A stretch of 64,000 bases of DNA, taken from Bacillus sp. AFS059628 (GTDB lineage Bacteria > Bacillota > Bacilli > Bacillales > Bacillaceae_G). The stretch covers positions 1 to 64,000 of the forward strand of contig NZ_NVEC01000001.1 of the NCBI RefSeq assembly GCF_002571225.1, given 5' to 3'. This document shows, one piece after another, positions 35,120 to 43,483 of the stretch. Both the position numbers and the translations under genes were made by a program. How positions within the stretch are numbered: the first letter of the stretch is position 1; every line of letters starts with the position of its first letter. The notes beneath the pieces were generated by a model, which was given only the letters and a program-made list of their open reading frames with translations, searched no databases and was not told the DNA's origin.

Positions 35120-35905
35120 TTATTTTGAAACGTCGATATTTAATATTTTTTTAATATATCCTTGCGTTTCTTTAAATGGCGGTACGCCTCCGTACTTTCT
35201 CACATTACCAGGGCCAGCATTATAAGAAGCAAGTGCCAATACTAAGTCGCCGTTATTTTTCTTTAAATAACCACTTAATTCTTTCACACCGCCCTCAATA
35301 CTTTCAGCTGGTGAAAATGGATTTTTTATACCCATCTCTTTCACATTCGCTGGCATAAGCTGCATAAGCCCCATCGCACCTGCATGTGACACCGTTTTCG
35401 GATTAAAATCAGATTCTACTTCAATCATTTTTTGAATTAACGTTTTCGGAATTCCGTATGTACGACTTACTCTATCTATAATATCCTCATACTTCCCTTC
35501 ATTTGAAGAACGTATTTTTTGAATATTATACTTCTTCGTTAATCCCCACGTATCAACAGCCTCATTTTTCGTTTCCGGGAAACGTCGTTCAAACTCTTTT
35601 TGCGCGACTTGCACTTCATCGACTTTCTTCGTTTCAGGCTTTTCTTCCGGCTTACTTACTTCCTCTACTTTATGAATAGATGCTTCCGGTTTATTCACAA
35701 CCGCTTCTATTTTCGTAGATTGTACCGGCTGACTCATATCCTCTACTTTTGCCGGCTGCGTAGTACCCTTCGTCTCCTTCGCAGGTTCACTCTGCAACTT
35801 CTCTTGAAAACGACTACTAACGAATGCTTGTGGACTACTTAGCTTTTGCTGAATTTGTCCTTTCTTATATGCAAGCACTTCTTTTACTATATTTCCAACT
35901 ATCAT
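35120..35905 (-). CDS. Lytic transglycosylase (SLT domain), flagellar
   Basis: A 261-residue protein. The C-terminal third is a goose-lysozyme-type SLT domain: catalytic Glu in MIEVESDFNP, then AMGLMQLMP and ALASYNAGPGNVRKYGG. The N-terminal two thirds are a low-complexity linker rich in K, E, P and V. No signal peptide is visible, so it is probably exported by the flagellar system to open the wall for the rod; FlgJ is otherwise absent. First gene of the export-apparatus operon; AAAAGGTGA precedes its ATG. Confidence 0.87.
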   Translation of the reverse strand: MIVGNIVKEVLAYKKGQIQQKLSSPQAFVSSRFQEKLQSEPAKETKGTTQPAKVEDMSQPVQSTKIEAVVNKPEASIHKVEEVSKPEEKPETKKVDEVQVAQKEFERRFPETKNEAVDTWGLTKKYNIQKIRSSNEGKYEDIIDRVSRTYGIPKTLIQKMIEVESDFNPKTVSHAGAMGLMQLMPANVKEMGIKNPFSPAESIEGGVKELSGYLKKNNGDLVLALASYNAGPGNVRKYGGVPPFKETQGYIKKILNIDVSK

Positions 35906-36051
35906 AATATCACCTTTTCGGTAAACAAAGATAATCTAATATTAGAGTTTTTTTTTAAAGTTTGCAATAATCCTTTTAATAATATTGTAATAAAAAAATG
36001 AATATATTGTTAAACTGTTATTTTTTTATATTTATTAATTCGAATTTTTAG

Positions 36052-36080
36052 TTGACACCCGCTATGACAGGGATTACAAT
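36052..36080 (+). promoter_or_regulatory. Sigma-A-type promoter of the flagellin gene
   Basis: TTGACA (36052-36057) and TACAAT (36075-36080) are separated by 17 bases: a near-perfect vegetative promoter about 80 bases before the flagellin start. It supports flagellin expression without a sigma-D factor, consistent with MogR-type control. I did not find a perfect TTTT-N5-AAAA MogR box nearby. Confidence 0.8.
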
Positions 36081-36161
36081 AAATCTCGAAATTGATTTTT
36101 TCGCATATTACCGTTTTTCAATTTGCAGAAAAGTCAATATAAAAAAATGGGGGTTCTTAAC

Positions 36162-37250
36162 ATGAGAATTAATACAAACATTAACAGCATGCGTACGCAA
36201 GAGTACATGCGCCAAAACCAAGCTAAAATGAGCAACGCTATGGACCGTTTATCAAGCGGTAAACGTATCAACAACGCTTCTGACGATGCAGCAGGTCTTG
36301 CAATCGCAACTCGTATGCGTGCTCGTGAAAGTGGATTAGGAGTAGCAGCTAACAACACACAAGACGGTATGTCTTTAATCCGTACAGCTGACTCAGCAAT
36401 GAACTCAGTATCTAACATCTTACTTCGTATGCGTGACCTTGCTAACCAATCTGCAAATGGTACAAATACTGATGGAAACCAAGCAGCTCTAAACAAAGAA
36501 TTTGCTGCATTAAAAGATCAAATTGACTACATTTCTAAAAATACTGAATTCAATGATCAAAAATTACTAGATGGTTCTAAAGAATCTATCGCAATTCAAA
36601 CATTAGATGATGCTGATACTGGAAAACAAATTAATATCAAATTATCAGATGTTTCTACTAATGAATTAAAACTTAATGGTTTACAAATTAACGGAAAAAC
36701 GGAAAAAATAATTGATGCTACAGAGCGTACAGCTGCAACTACTGCGCAATCAGATCTAAATGGATTAAAAACTACCGATACAGATGCAGTAGCTAAAGTA
36801 GACGCATTTAAAAAAGCATTTGAAAAAGTAAAAGATTTTATGTCAAGTGATGATGTTAAGGCTGTTAACGCAAAAATTGAAGCTTTTGATAAAGACCAAT
36901 CAATAGACAATGCTAAAGAAATTGGCGCTGCTTTCAAAGCACCTGCTGCTACTGCAAAATTTGAAACTTCAAATGCATCTAGTGCAATTGCAGCAATTGA
37001 CGCTGCCCTTACAAAAGTTGCTGATAACCGTGCAACTCTAGGTGCTACATTAAACCGTCTTGACTTTAACGTAAACAACCTGAAGAGCCAATCTTCTTCT
37101 ATGGCTTCAGCTGCTTCTCAAATCGAAGACGCTGACATGGCGAAAGAAATGTCTGAAATGACTAAGTTCAAAATCTTGAACGAAGCTGGAATCAGCATGC
37201 TTTCTCAAGCAAACCAAACTCCACAAATGGTTTCTAAATTATTACAATAA
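36162..37250 (+). CDS. hag: Flagellin, major
   Basis: A 362-residue flagellin. D0/D1 N-terminal part: MRINTNINSMRTQEYMRQNQ, LSSGKRINNASDDAAGLAIA; C-terminal D1/D0: SQIEDADMAKEMSEMTKFKIL and QANQTPQMVSKLLQ. The middle (about residues 150-270) is variable and lacks family motifs. ATG 36162 has TGGGGG upstream; the longer frame has no support. Codon use is strongly biased, as in a highly expressed gene. It is on the opposite strand to its motility neighbours, with its own strong promoter and terminator. Confidence 0.95.
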   Translation: MRINTNINSMRTQEYMRQNQAKMSNAMDRLSSGKRINNASDDAAGLAIATRMRARESGLGVAANNTQDGMSLIRTADSAMNSVSNILLRMRDLANQSANGTNTDGNQAALNKEFAALKDQIDYISKNTEFNDQKLLDGSKESIAIQTLDDADTGKQINIKLSDVSTNELKLNGLQINGKTEKIIDATERTAATTAQSDLNGLKTTDTDAVAKVDAFKKAFEKVKDFMSSDDVKAVNAKIEAFDKDQSIDNAKEIGAAFKAPAATAKFETSNASSAIAAIDAALTKVADNRATLGATLNRLDFNVNNLKSQSSSMASAASQIEDADMAKEMSEMTKFKILNEAGISMLSQANQTPQMVSKLLQ

Positions 37251-37271
37251 GCCATTTGAGTTAGTTTCCTG

Positions 37272-37303
37272 AATAAACCTCTCTGCTTGCGGAGAGGTTT
37301 ATT
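37272..37303 (+). terminator. Terminator of the major flagellin gene
   Basis: A 12-bp stem (AATAAACCTCTC and complement) with an 8-nt loop, followed by a T-run. Confidence 0.88.
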
Positions 37304-37318
37304 TTTTGTAAAACCTTA

Positions 37319-37371
37319 CTTTTTTTGATGGAAGAGAGCATCCGCGTGGCGTAGAAGCGGTCAGTGCCTAT
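37319..37371 (+). repeat. Motility-locus element, copy C (downstream of flagellin)
   Basis: Sense with the flagellin gene. It begins CTTTTTTTGATGGAAGAGAG and contains GCGTAGAAGCGGTCAGTGCC, ending TAT. The core AGCGGTCAGTGCCTAT (37356-37371) is repeated on the minus strand at 39930-39915 (one change) and 41706-41691 (exact). Confidence 0.65.
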
Positions 37372-37490
37372 CTTTATCCCCTCTCATGTTAAAACACAAC
37401 TAGAAGATAAGCATAAGTCTCTTTTTCTTTTTATAGCTGTTTATTGGCTTTAAGTCCATATATAAATCTATAGGATAAGGAGTGTCTATT

Positions 37491-38291
37491 ATGCGTATTG
37501 GTACGAATGTTTTAAGTATGAATGCTAGGCAATCTCTATATGAGAATGAAAAACGTATGAATGTTGCAATGGAGCATCTGGCTACTGGTAAGAAGTTAAA
37601 CCATGCTTCTGATAATCCAGCTAATATTACGATTGTGACTCGTATGCATGCGAGAGCGAGTGGTATGCGTGTGGCGATTCGAAATAATGAGGATGCGATA
37701 TCGATGCTACGTACAGCGGAAGCTGCACTTCAAACTGTGACGAATATTTTACAGCGTATGCGTGATTTAGCTGTCCAATCTGCAAATGGTACAAATTCAA
37801 ATAAAAACCGTGATTCACTAAATAAAGAGTTTCAATCTTTAACAGAACAAATTGGCTATATTGATGAGACGACTGAGTTTAATGATTTATCCGTATTTGA
37901 TGGACAAAAACGGCCTGTTACGTTAGATGATATTTGTCATACAGTAAATATAACGAAACATATTCCTCCTTCCCCTACACAACATGACATCAAGATTTCA
38001 ACAGAACAAGAAGCAAGAGCTGCCATTCGTAAAATTGAAGAGGCTTTACAAAATGTATCACTTCATCGTGCTGATCTCGGTTCTATGATGAATCGTTTAC
38101 AGTTTAATATTGAAAATTTAAATAACCAAAGTATGGCCCTAACAGATGCTGCATCCCGAATTGAAGATGCGGATATGGCGCAGGAAATGAGCGATTTTTT
38201 AAAGTTTAAATTGTTAACTGAAGTTGCACTTAGTATGGTTTCACAAGCAAATCAAATACCGCAAATGGTTTCCAAGTTACTACAATCTTAA
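37491..38291 (+). CDS. Short second flagellin, diverged
   Basis: A 266-residue flagellin with both conserved ends (MRIGTNVLSMNARQSLYENE; SRIEDADMAQEMSDFLKFKL) but almost no central variable domain. Where the major flagellin has DDAAGLAIA it has DNPANITIV, and other normally fixed positions are changed. Codon use is less biased than in the first gene. AAGGAG precedes ATG 37491. No clear promoter was found in the 187 bases after the first gene's terminator. It may be a minor filament protein, a regulator of length, or a gene under relaxed selection. Confidence 0.88.
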   Translation: MRIGTNVLSMNARQSLYENEKRMNVAMEHLATGKKLNHASDNPANITIVTRMHARASGMRVAIRNNEDAISMLRTAEAALQTVTNILQRMRDLAVQSANGTNSNKNRDSLNKEFQSLTEQIGYIDETTEFNDLSVFDGQKRPVTLDDICHTVNITKHIPPSPTQHDIKISTEQEARAAIRKIEEALQNVSLHRADLGSMMNRLQFNIENLNNQSMALTDAASRIEDADMAQEMSDFLKFKLLTEVALSMVSQANQIPQMVSKLLQS

Positions 38292-38331
38292 AAAAATCAT
38301 CTTCCTTCTTTGAAACGATTCCATACAAAAC

Positions 38332-38368
38332 AAAAGGGAAATACATATAAACTATGTATTTCCCTTTT
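38332..38368. terminator. Bidirectional terminator between second flagellin and mogR
   Basis: A perfect 16-bp stem (AAAAGGGAAATACATA and complement) with a 5-nt loop and flanking A/T runs, between convergent genes. Confidence 0.9.
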
Positions 38369-38387
38369 ATTTTGTACCCAAATTTTA

Positions 38388-39335
38388 TTACTGCGTTACA
38401 GTCATAACCTGTCCACTACGATCAACCATAATTTTCATTTTACCGTCTTGTGCGTTATATAACCCTAATTTATGCAAATCTTGTTTACATTCTTTTACGA
38501 AGAAAGGTAATGTGCGAATTTGATCGATATCAGAGCTCGTAATGAAATGAATTAAATGATGCGTCATTTCTTTTATATCATGAACAAGCTCTTCCTTTTC
38601 TCGCTTGAGTCTGTCATTTTCAGCCCGTAACACATGCAATTCGCCTTCGAGACCACGTGCGTTCTTTTCATCTTTTGAACGCTCTGCAGCCATGCTAGAA
38701 AGCTTATAGATTCCTTCCATGAACTGATGTAGTTCATGCTCTTTTCTTTCACTACACTGGCTAATTGTTTCAAAATTATCAACAATACCAGATATAACTG
38801 TTACAAGATTTTTTTCGGTCTCTGTATTTGGAACTTCATTTCTTAATTCTTGTTTGTTTTCTTTTTTCATTTCAACAATTGGTTCTTTTACAGGCGTATA
38901 TTTTCGTTTTCGTCCTGGTTTTTGTTTTTCAATATTTTCAAACGGTATTTCACATTTTTTTAATTTGTAATACGTATTTTGTAATTGACTTTCTGTTTTC
39001 GGAAAAAGATTTAATTCTTTTTTACTAACGTATTTTGAAATATTAATAATGTTTAAACCGTGACGTTGGGAAAATTGATACACTTCATACAGTAACTCTA
39101 GTTCAGACTTCAGCCATGTAATCGCTGATTTTTCATATGCTCGCATCCCGCCATGTTTTTCTATATCTATTTGAAATAATACCATTCTATTATATAAATC
39201 AACTAATTCTTCATATTTTACTTGGAATTGTTTTTCTATTTTTTTTAATTCCGCTTCTAGTTGCATATCGTTCATTTTATTATTTGACATGTTTTGTAAA
39301 AGACTTAATACATTGATTGCTGTGTGGTGATACAT
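38388..39335 (-). CDS. mogR: Motility gene repressor MogR
   Basis: A 315-residue protein starting MYHHTAINVLSLLQNMSNNK. The N-terminal half carries the DNA-binding region, with SQLQNTYYKLKKCEIPFENI followed by the basic AT-hook-like KPGRKRKY that enters the minor groove in Listeria MogR. The C-terminal part is a coiled coil (GELHVLRAENDRLKREKEELV) and a small end domain. ATG 39335 fits AGGGGGAG ten bases upstream. MogR represses flagellar genes at TTTT-N5-AAAA sites. Its place inside the motility locus is normal for the B. cereus group. Confidence 0.9.
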   Translation of the reverse strand: MYHHTAINVLSLLQNMSNNKMNDMQLEAELKKIEKQFQVKYEELVDLYNRMVLFQIDIEKHGGMRAYEKSAITWLKSELELLYEVYQFSQRHGLNIINISKYVSKKELNLFPKTESQLQNTYYKLKKCEIPFENIEKQKPGRKRKYTPVKEPIVEMKKENKQELRNEVPNTETEKNLVTVISGIVDNFETISQCSERKEHELHQFMEGIYKLSSMAAERSKDEKNARGLEGELHVLRAENDRLKREKEELVHDIKEMTHHLIHFITSSDIDQIRTLPFFVKECKQDLHKLGLYNAQDGKMKIMVDRSGQVMTVTQ

Positions 39336-39757
39336 AATCTGTGTCACTCCCCCTCATCCTTTCACAATTCTCATCTGACTCCCATGTCTTCTCAGAAAAT
39401 AGCAATTTTTTCATATCCATATTATAACATTTCAAAATTATCTGTCAAATATTAAACATACAAAAATGTATAGAAAGTATAGAAATAGAAAAATTATTTT
39501 TAATTAATATGCATAATTACATATTAATTATATTATATGGTATTTCGAATATATTTTCACCGAAAAAGTTTGCGTTACTACGCAACCTTACTAGCATATT
39601 CCAAACATACACTCTCTTATATTTTCAAATAAACAAGCCCGCTATTTATTCATTAAACGAATTGAAAATCTCGAAGTAGAGACTATTCATACAGCCACAA
39701 ACACTCCAGAAACGTTTAATCTTTCTACCTGTACAGTAGAGTATAGAATGCAAAAAA
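39336..39757. other. AT-rich intergenic region with a possible gene remnant
   Basis: About 420 bases upstream of mogR. A plus-strand stretch, open from 39595 to the TAG at 39763-39765, translates to protein-like sequence (NKQARYLFIKRIENLEVETI at 39628-39687) but has no start codon or ribosome site and ends inside a terminator stem. It may be a decayed gene end. The mogR promoter must lie in the AT-rich part nearest the gene; no convincing -35/-10 pair was picked. Confidence 0.4.
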
Positions 39758-39793
39758 GGAACTAGCCAATACTACTTACACGTGGCTAGTTCC
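39758..39793 (-). terminator. Terminator downstream of cheV
   Basis: An 11-bp perfect stem (GGAACTAGCCA and complement) with a 14-nt loop; the A-run on the left gives a U-tract on the minus strand. It ends the cheV transcript about 190 bases after the stop, so the repeat element is transcribed as 3' UTR. Confidence 0.85.
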
Positions 39794-39878
39794 CTCCTCC
39801 CTACTAAAAAAATAGAGTTGTATATCAGTTCTTCAAACCCTCAATTAAAGGCTCTTTTCTTCTACTAACCTAAAACCA

Positions 39879-39973
39879 CTCCATATATCTGGTCTCACAT
39901 CGCATAGGGCTCTATTAGGCACTGACCGCTCTACGCATGGTTAGAGCTTCTATTCCAGCTAAAAAAGCTTTTC
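39879..39973 (-). repeat. Motility-locus element, copy A (cheV 3' region)
   Basis: Read on the minus strand it follows cheV: CTTTTTTAGCTGGAATAGAA, then GCGTAGAGCGGTCAGTGCCT, then GATGTGAGACCAGATATATG and GAG. It aligns over its full length with copy B (41652-41752), and over the first half with copy C. Confidence 0.65.
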
Positions 39974-39983
39974 AAAACGTTTT

Positions 39984-40892
39984 TTACAGCACTAACTTAT
40001 CAACTAAACCAATTAACTCTTGAATATCTGGCTTACTTACTTGAGCATTTGCTCCTACAGCTTCGCCTTTATGGAATAATTCATTTGTAATTAATGAAGA
40101 GAAAATAATGACCGGTAAACGATTCATTACTTCACTATCCTTAACAACTTTCGTTAAATGGTGTCCGTCCATTTTCGGCATTTCAATATCCGTAATGAGC
40201 AAGTGAATATGCTCAAACATTTTTTCCCCTTGCTCTTTCGCTAGTTTTTCAATTTGTGCTAACGCTTCTGCACCATTGCTGAAGAAGTTCATTTTCGTAT
40301 ATCCAGCTGATGACAATGTTTCTTCTAATATTTGGCGAAGCATTGCTGAATCTTCTGCAATATAAATAACTTTTTCAGCTCGATCTGTTTTCTGTTCTAA
40401 CCCTGCAAGTGATTTATTGTCATAACCAGTACCACTAATTTCACATACAATTTTCTCATAATCTAATAGCAAAATAATTTGTCCATCTAGTTTTACAATA
40501 CCAGATGTCGTTTCTTCTAGTCCCATAGACAATGAAGCTGGTTCATCAATTTGTTCCCAAGAAATACGTTGAATGCGATGCACTTCATCAACACGGAAAA
40601 TAACTTTCATTTGATTTAATTCAGAGATAATAAATTTCGTTTGATCAAGTGGCTTTGTCGATTTTAAATTAAGAGCTGTCGCTAAGTTAATAACAGGTAA
40701 AATTTCACCACGTACTTGAACAACACCTTCAACTGCATGATGAGATTCTGGCACAGTTGTAACAGGGAATGGATTAATGATTTCACGTACTTTCATTACG
40801 TTAATACTAAATAGGTTTTCACCAACAGTATATGTAACAATCTCTAATTCATTTGTTCCGCTTTCTAATAAAATACTTTGTGCTTGTGACAT
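39984..40892 (-). CDS. cheV: Chemotaxis coupling/response protein CheV
   Basis: A 302-residue protein. The N-terminal CheW domain (EIVTYTVGENLFSINVMKVREI, VEGVVQVRGEILPVINL) is fused to a C-terminal receiver domain with phospho-acceptor Asp in LLITDIEMPKMDG, acidic pocket YIAEDSAMLRQ and Lys in ANAQVSKPDI. It couples receptors to CheA and tunes adaptation. AAGGGGAG precedes the ATG. It appears to have its own promoter after a hairpin at 40962-40988. Confidence 0.95.
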   Translation of the reverse strand: MSQAQSILLESGTNELEIVTYTVGENLFSINVMKVREIINPFPVTTVPESHHAVEGVVQVRGEILPVINLATALNLKSTKPLDQTKFIISELNQMKVIFRVDEVHRIQRISWEQIDEPASLSMGLEETTSGIVKLDGQIILLLDYEKIVCEISGTGYDNKSLAGLEQKTDRAEKVIYIAEDSAMLRQILEETLSSAGYTKMNFFSNGAEALAQIEKLAKEQGEKMFEHIHLLITDIEMPKMDGHHLTKVVKDSEVMNRLPVIIFSSLITNELFHKGEAVGANAQVSKPDIQELIGLVDKLVL

Positions 40893-40961
40893 AAAGGTGT
40901 CGCTCCCCTTCCATTAATTCCGTATATCTAATTATTAAGCTTTATTAAAACGAAAAAGTCA

Positions 40962-40988
40962 ACTACCTATATGAAAAATATAGATAGT
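40962..40988 (-). terminator. Hairpin terminator upstream of cheV
   Basis: An 11-bp stem with one mismatch (ACTACCTATAT with ATATAGATAGT), a 5-nt loop, and TTGACTTTTTCG following on the minus strand. It ends the flgE-side operon. The TTGACT just after it could be the -35 of cheV (TAATAA about 19 bases on), but spacing is poor. Confidence 0.6.
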
Positions 40989-41012
40989 CGAACGATTTAT
41001 TTTAAAAGACGC

Positions 41013-41498
41013 TTAATCTTGTATAAACGAAGCAAGTGCCTCTAATAACACTTCTTGTGCTCCTACAATTTCTGTCGGCAGTGCTTCCCACTTTTTCGAA
41101 AGCTCCGTTTCTACTCTTATTCTTAGCTCCGAATCCATTTCTTCTAGCACATATTCTTTCGTCGCTATATCAACATCAAGTAGCGCGAGCGCATATAATT
41201 CTGGATCATTTATTTTTTTAAATAATTGTTTCAATATAGCTGGTGCTATATGTTTTAATTTTTCAATATGAATTTCCTTATCCGAAAATAGTAACTCATA
41301 TTGAATAAATGTAACATTTTCTTTAATCACTTTAAAATAGCAATTATTTTTTTTATCATTTACAAAATAACCGTTCGGATCTGCAATAATACTCTCTACT
41401 TTACGAATTAAATCTGGCAAACTACTCGCCGCCATTACAGTCCGCTGCTCAACCTCACTTGGCGAAATGAATGTAACGCGATACTTATTCTGCGCCAT
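41013..41498 (-). CDS. Uncharacterised protein of the motility locus
   Basis: A 161-residue soluble protein. The N-terminal half is beta-rich (KYRVTFISPSEVEQRTVMAA, NGYFVNDKKNNCYFKVIKEN); the C-terminal half is helical with NDPELYALALLDVDIATKEY and acidic patches. No signal peptide or membrane helix. ATG 41498 fits GGAGAGGT upstream. It is last of the fliJ-fliK-flgD-flgE run, separated from the previous gene by repeat copy B. I do not recognise the family; a chaperone or motor accessory role is a guess from position. Confidence 0.7.
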   Translation of the reverse strand: MAQNKYRVTFISPSEVEQRTVMAASSLPDLIRKVESIIADPNGYFVNDKKNNCYFKVIKENVTFIQYELLFSDKEIHIEKLKHIAPAILKQLFKKINDPELYALALLDVDIATKEYVLEEMDSELRIRVETELSKKWEALPTEIVGAQEVLLEALASFIQD

Positions 41499-41651
41499 CC
41501 TCCTCACCTCTCCTTTTATAAAAATCTATCATCACAAACTATCCAGAAGGCACTGGTCTGTTATAAAACAATTAACCCTCCCAGTAACCTTCCATAGATC
41601 CATTTTTGCAACTACACTTCACTTACAACTTCTCAAACTACTCTAGTAGCT

Positions 41652-41752
41652 CTCCATATCTCTGTCCTTACACATCGGTCGAGCACCCAAATAGGCACTG
41701 ACCGCTACCACATACCGCCAGATCCTCTCTCAAAACCTAAAAAAGGGCTTTT
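41652..41752 (-). repeat. Motility-locus element, copy B
   Basis: On the minus strand it follows the gene at 41762-42100: CTTTTTTAGGTTTTGAGAGA, then GTGGTAGCGGTCAGTGCCTA, then GATGTGTAAGGACAGAGATA and TGGAG. The surrounding 254-base gap (41508-41761) holds no ORF. Confidence 0.65.
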
Positions 41753-41761
41753 AAAAGCTTT

Positions 41762-42100
41762 TTAAGAGCTTTTCAATAACTCGATGTTATTGAACCAAAA
41801 CGCTATCTGCTGATCCGTTATCCCTGATAGTGTAATAAAAAACTCACGGCACTTCATCTCGTCCTTAAACAGTTGATACTTCCATTCTCCTTCGCTACCA
41901 ACACTTACGAAATAAAACTCATGAATACGGCCAATGATTGATTGCTTTTCGCCAAATGAATATGGAGGTACTTGCTTAATTTCAAATTGATCAGGTAAAT
42001 ATATATGCTCTTCTCGTTCCATTTTTAACACTTGCTCAGCAAGTTCACGTTTATTTTCGAAAAAAGGCAATTGTAAAATTCGCTCTTGTCTTGTCATCAT
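41762..42100 (-). CDS. Uncharacterised small protein after flgE
   Basis: A 112-residue soluble protein, MMTRQERILQLPFFENKREL onward, with a beta-rich centre (SIIGRIHEFYFVSVGSEGEWKYQLF) and a C-terminal helix (ITDQQIAFWFNNIELLKSS). No membrane segment. It lies 48 bases after flgE in the same direction. The last codons overlap a short palindrome (GCTTTTAAAAGC). Family not recognised. Confidence 0.65.
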   Translation of the reverse strand: MMTRQERILQLPFFENKRELAEQVLKMEREEHIYLPDQFEIKQVPPYSFGEKQSIIGRIHEFYFVSVGSEGEWKYQLFKDEMKCREFFITLSGITDQQIAFWFNNIELLKSS

Positions 42101-42148
42101 ACGAATAAAAACCCTTTCTACTACATTACAATTTTACTTTATGATATA

Positions 42149-43462
42149 TTATCGAATTAAGTTTACAACTTCATTTAATACTTCATCTGACACTTTAATT
42201 ACTTTCGCATTTCCTTGGAATCCGCGTTGATAAAGCATTAAATCAACAAATTCTACAGATAAATCTACGTTTGAACTTTCTTTTGCTGACCCTCGTACAT
42301 TACCTGCACCATTCTCACCAGCAACCCCTATTCCTGGAATACCCGCTGATGGTGTCGCAACGTAATTTCCATTCCCTGTTTTCATTAATCCACCTGAATT
42401 CGGGAATGTGGCTACAGCTAGTTGTCCTACAACTTTCATACTACCATCTGAATATTTCATCATAACGAAACCACCATCAGAAATAGAATAGTCATTTGCA
42501 ATTGCAGCTGGGCGCCCCGTTACTTCTGTGGTAGAAATAGTTTTCCCTGTCGGATAATTTGTTAATCCGCTTAAATCAAGTGTTAGACCACTACCAAAAG
42601 GAATTTGAACAGATCCACCTTTAGTAATTTCTCCAGTTACTGGATCTTTTTGTACAGCCTCATCTGTCTCCTTTAAATTTCCTAATGTATCAAATTTAAG
42701 ATTTTTTTCGCCCGTCATGCCTTCGACAGGCTTAAATTCTTTTTCGTTTTTAGAATCATTCCTTACAGAAACTGTATATGTATATTCGCCTGGCACTGGC
42801 TTTTCAACTTCTTTACCATCTACATTCTCTTTTGTAGTCTTTTGCTTAATATTTACACGTAACGTTAACAAGTTTCCTTCCGCATCAAAAACTGTGAATT
42901 CGTGAGATAATGCATTTTGGTTTCTAGGAAGGTTTCCACCTATTGTCGCTTTATCTGTTTGAATCCCACCAACAGCTGATCCCATCGGAATATGAATTGG
43001 GCTTGGTCGTGAAGAAAAATCTATTTCTTGTGTTCCTGTTTTCACACCATAACCTAGCACATACTGTCCACCTGTAGTTGTAACATAGTTATCTTTCGAT
43101 ACACCGAAAGACCCTTTTCTCGTATACTCTACATTTCCAGCATTACGATCACCAACTAAAAATAAACCGTTTCCTTCTATCGCTGTCTCCATCTTATCAC
43201 TAGTTAAAGTAATAGAACCATCACTAAAATCTGTAGATGTCCCACTGAACTTTACACCGTTACCAATACTCTTTGGATTCGTACCAGCATAAGCACCATC
43301 ACCACGTGAACCAACCGTATTATTATATAGCAAATCATCAAAAATAGCCTTTTGCTTTTTATATCCAACTGTTTGTGCATTTGCAATATTATTTGAAGTA
43401 ACACTTAATGCATTTTGTGCTGCATTCATCCCTGTAATACTTGTATATAACGCTTTAATCAT
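42149..43462 (-). CDS. flgE: Flagellar hook protein FlgE
   Basis: A 437-residue hook protein. N-terminal SITGMNAAQNALSVTSNNIANAQTVGYKKQ and C-terminal SNVDLSVEFVDLMLYQRGFQGNAKVIKV are the axial-protein ends; the middle holds the hook domains (EFTVFDAEGNLLTLRVN). AAAAGGAG precedes the ATG. It follows flgD, the hook cap, after 21 bases. Confidence 0.95.
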   Translation of the reverse strand: MIKALYTSITGMNAAQNALSVTSNNIANAQTVGYKKQKAIFDDLLYNNTVGSRGDGAYAGTNPKSIGNGVKFSGTSTDFSDGSITLTSDKMETAIEGNGLFLVGDRNAGNVEYTRKGSFGVSKDNYVTTTGGQYVLGYGVKTGTQEIDFSSRPSPIHIPMGSAVGGIQTDKATIGGNLPRNQNALSHEFTVFDAEGNLLTLRVNIKQKTTKENVDGKEVEKPVPGEYTYTVSVRNDSKNEKEFKPVEGMTGEKNLKFDTLGNLKETDEAVQKDPVTGEITKGGSVQIPFGSGLTLDLSGLTNYPTGKTISTTEVTGRPAAIANDYSISDGGFVMMKYSDGSMKVVGQLAVATFPNSGGLMKTGNGNYVATPSAGIPGIGVAGENGAGNVRGSAKESSNVDLSVEFVDLMLYQRGFQGNAKVIKVSDEVLNEVVNLIR

Positions 43463-43483
43463 AACCTTTGTACACTCCTTTTA

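Noticed and set aside
36023-36120. MogR boxes (TTTT-N5-AAAA) upstream of the major flagellin
   Set aside because: Several T- and A-runs are present, but none has the exact spacing by eye.
36596-37078. Minus-strand ORF of 160 codons inside the major flagellin
   Set aside because: Shadow of a highly biased coding sequence; alanine/serine/phenylalanine-rich product without family features.
41741-41771. GCTTTTAAAAGC palindrome at the end of the 41762 gene as a terminator
   Set aside because: The stem is short and AT-rich and overlaps the coding end; termination seems more likely at 40962-40988.
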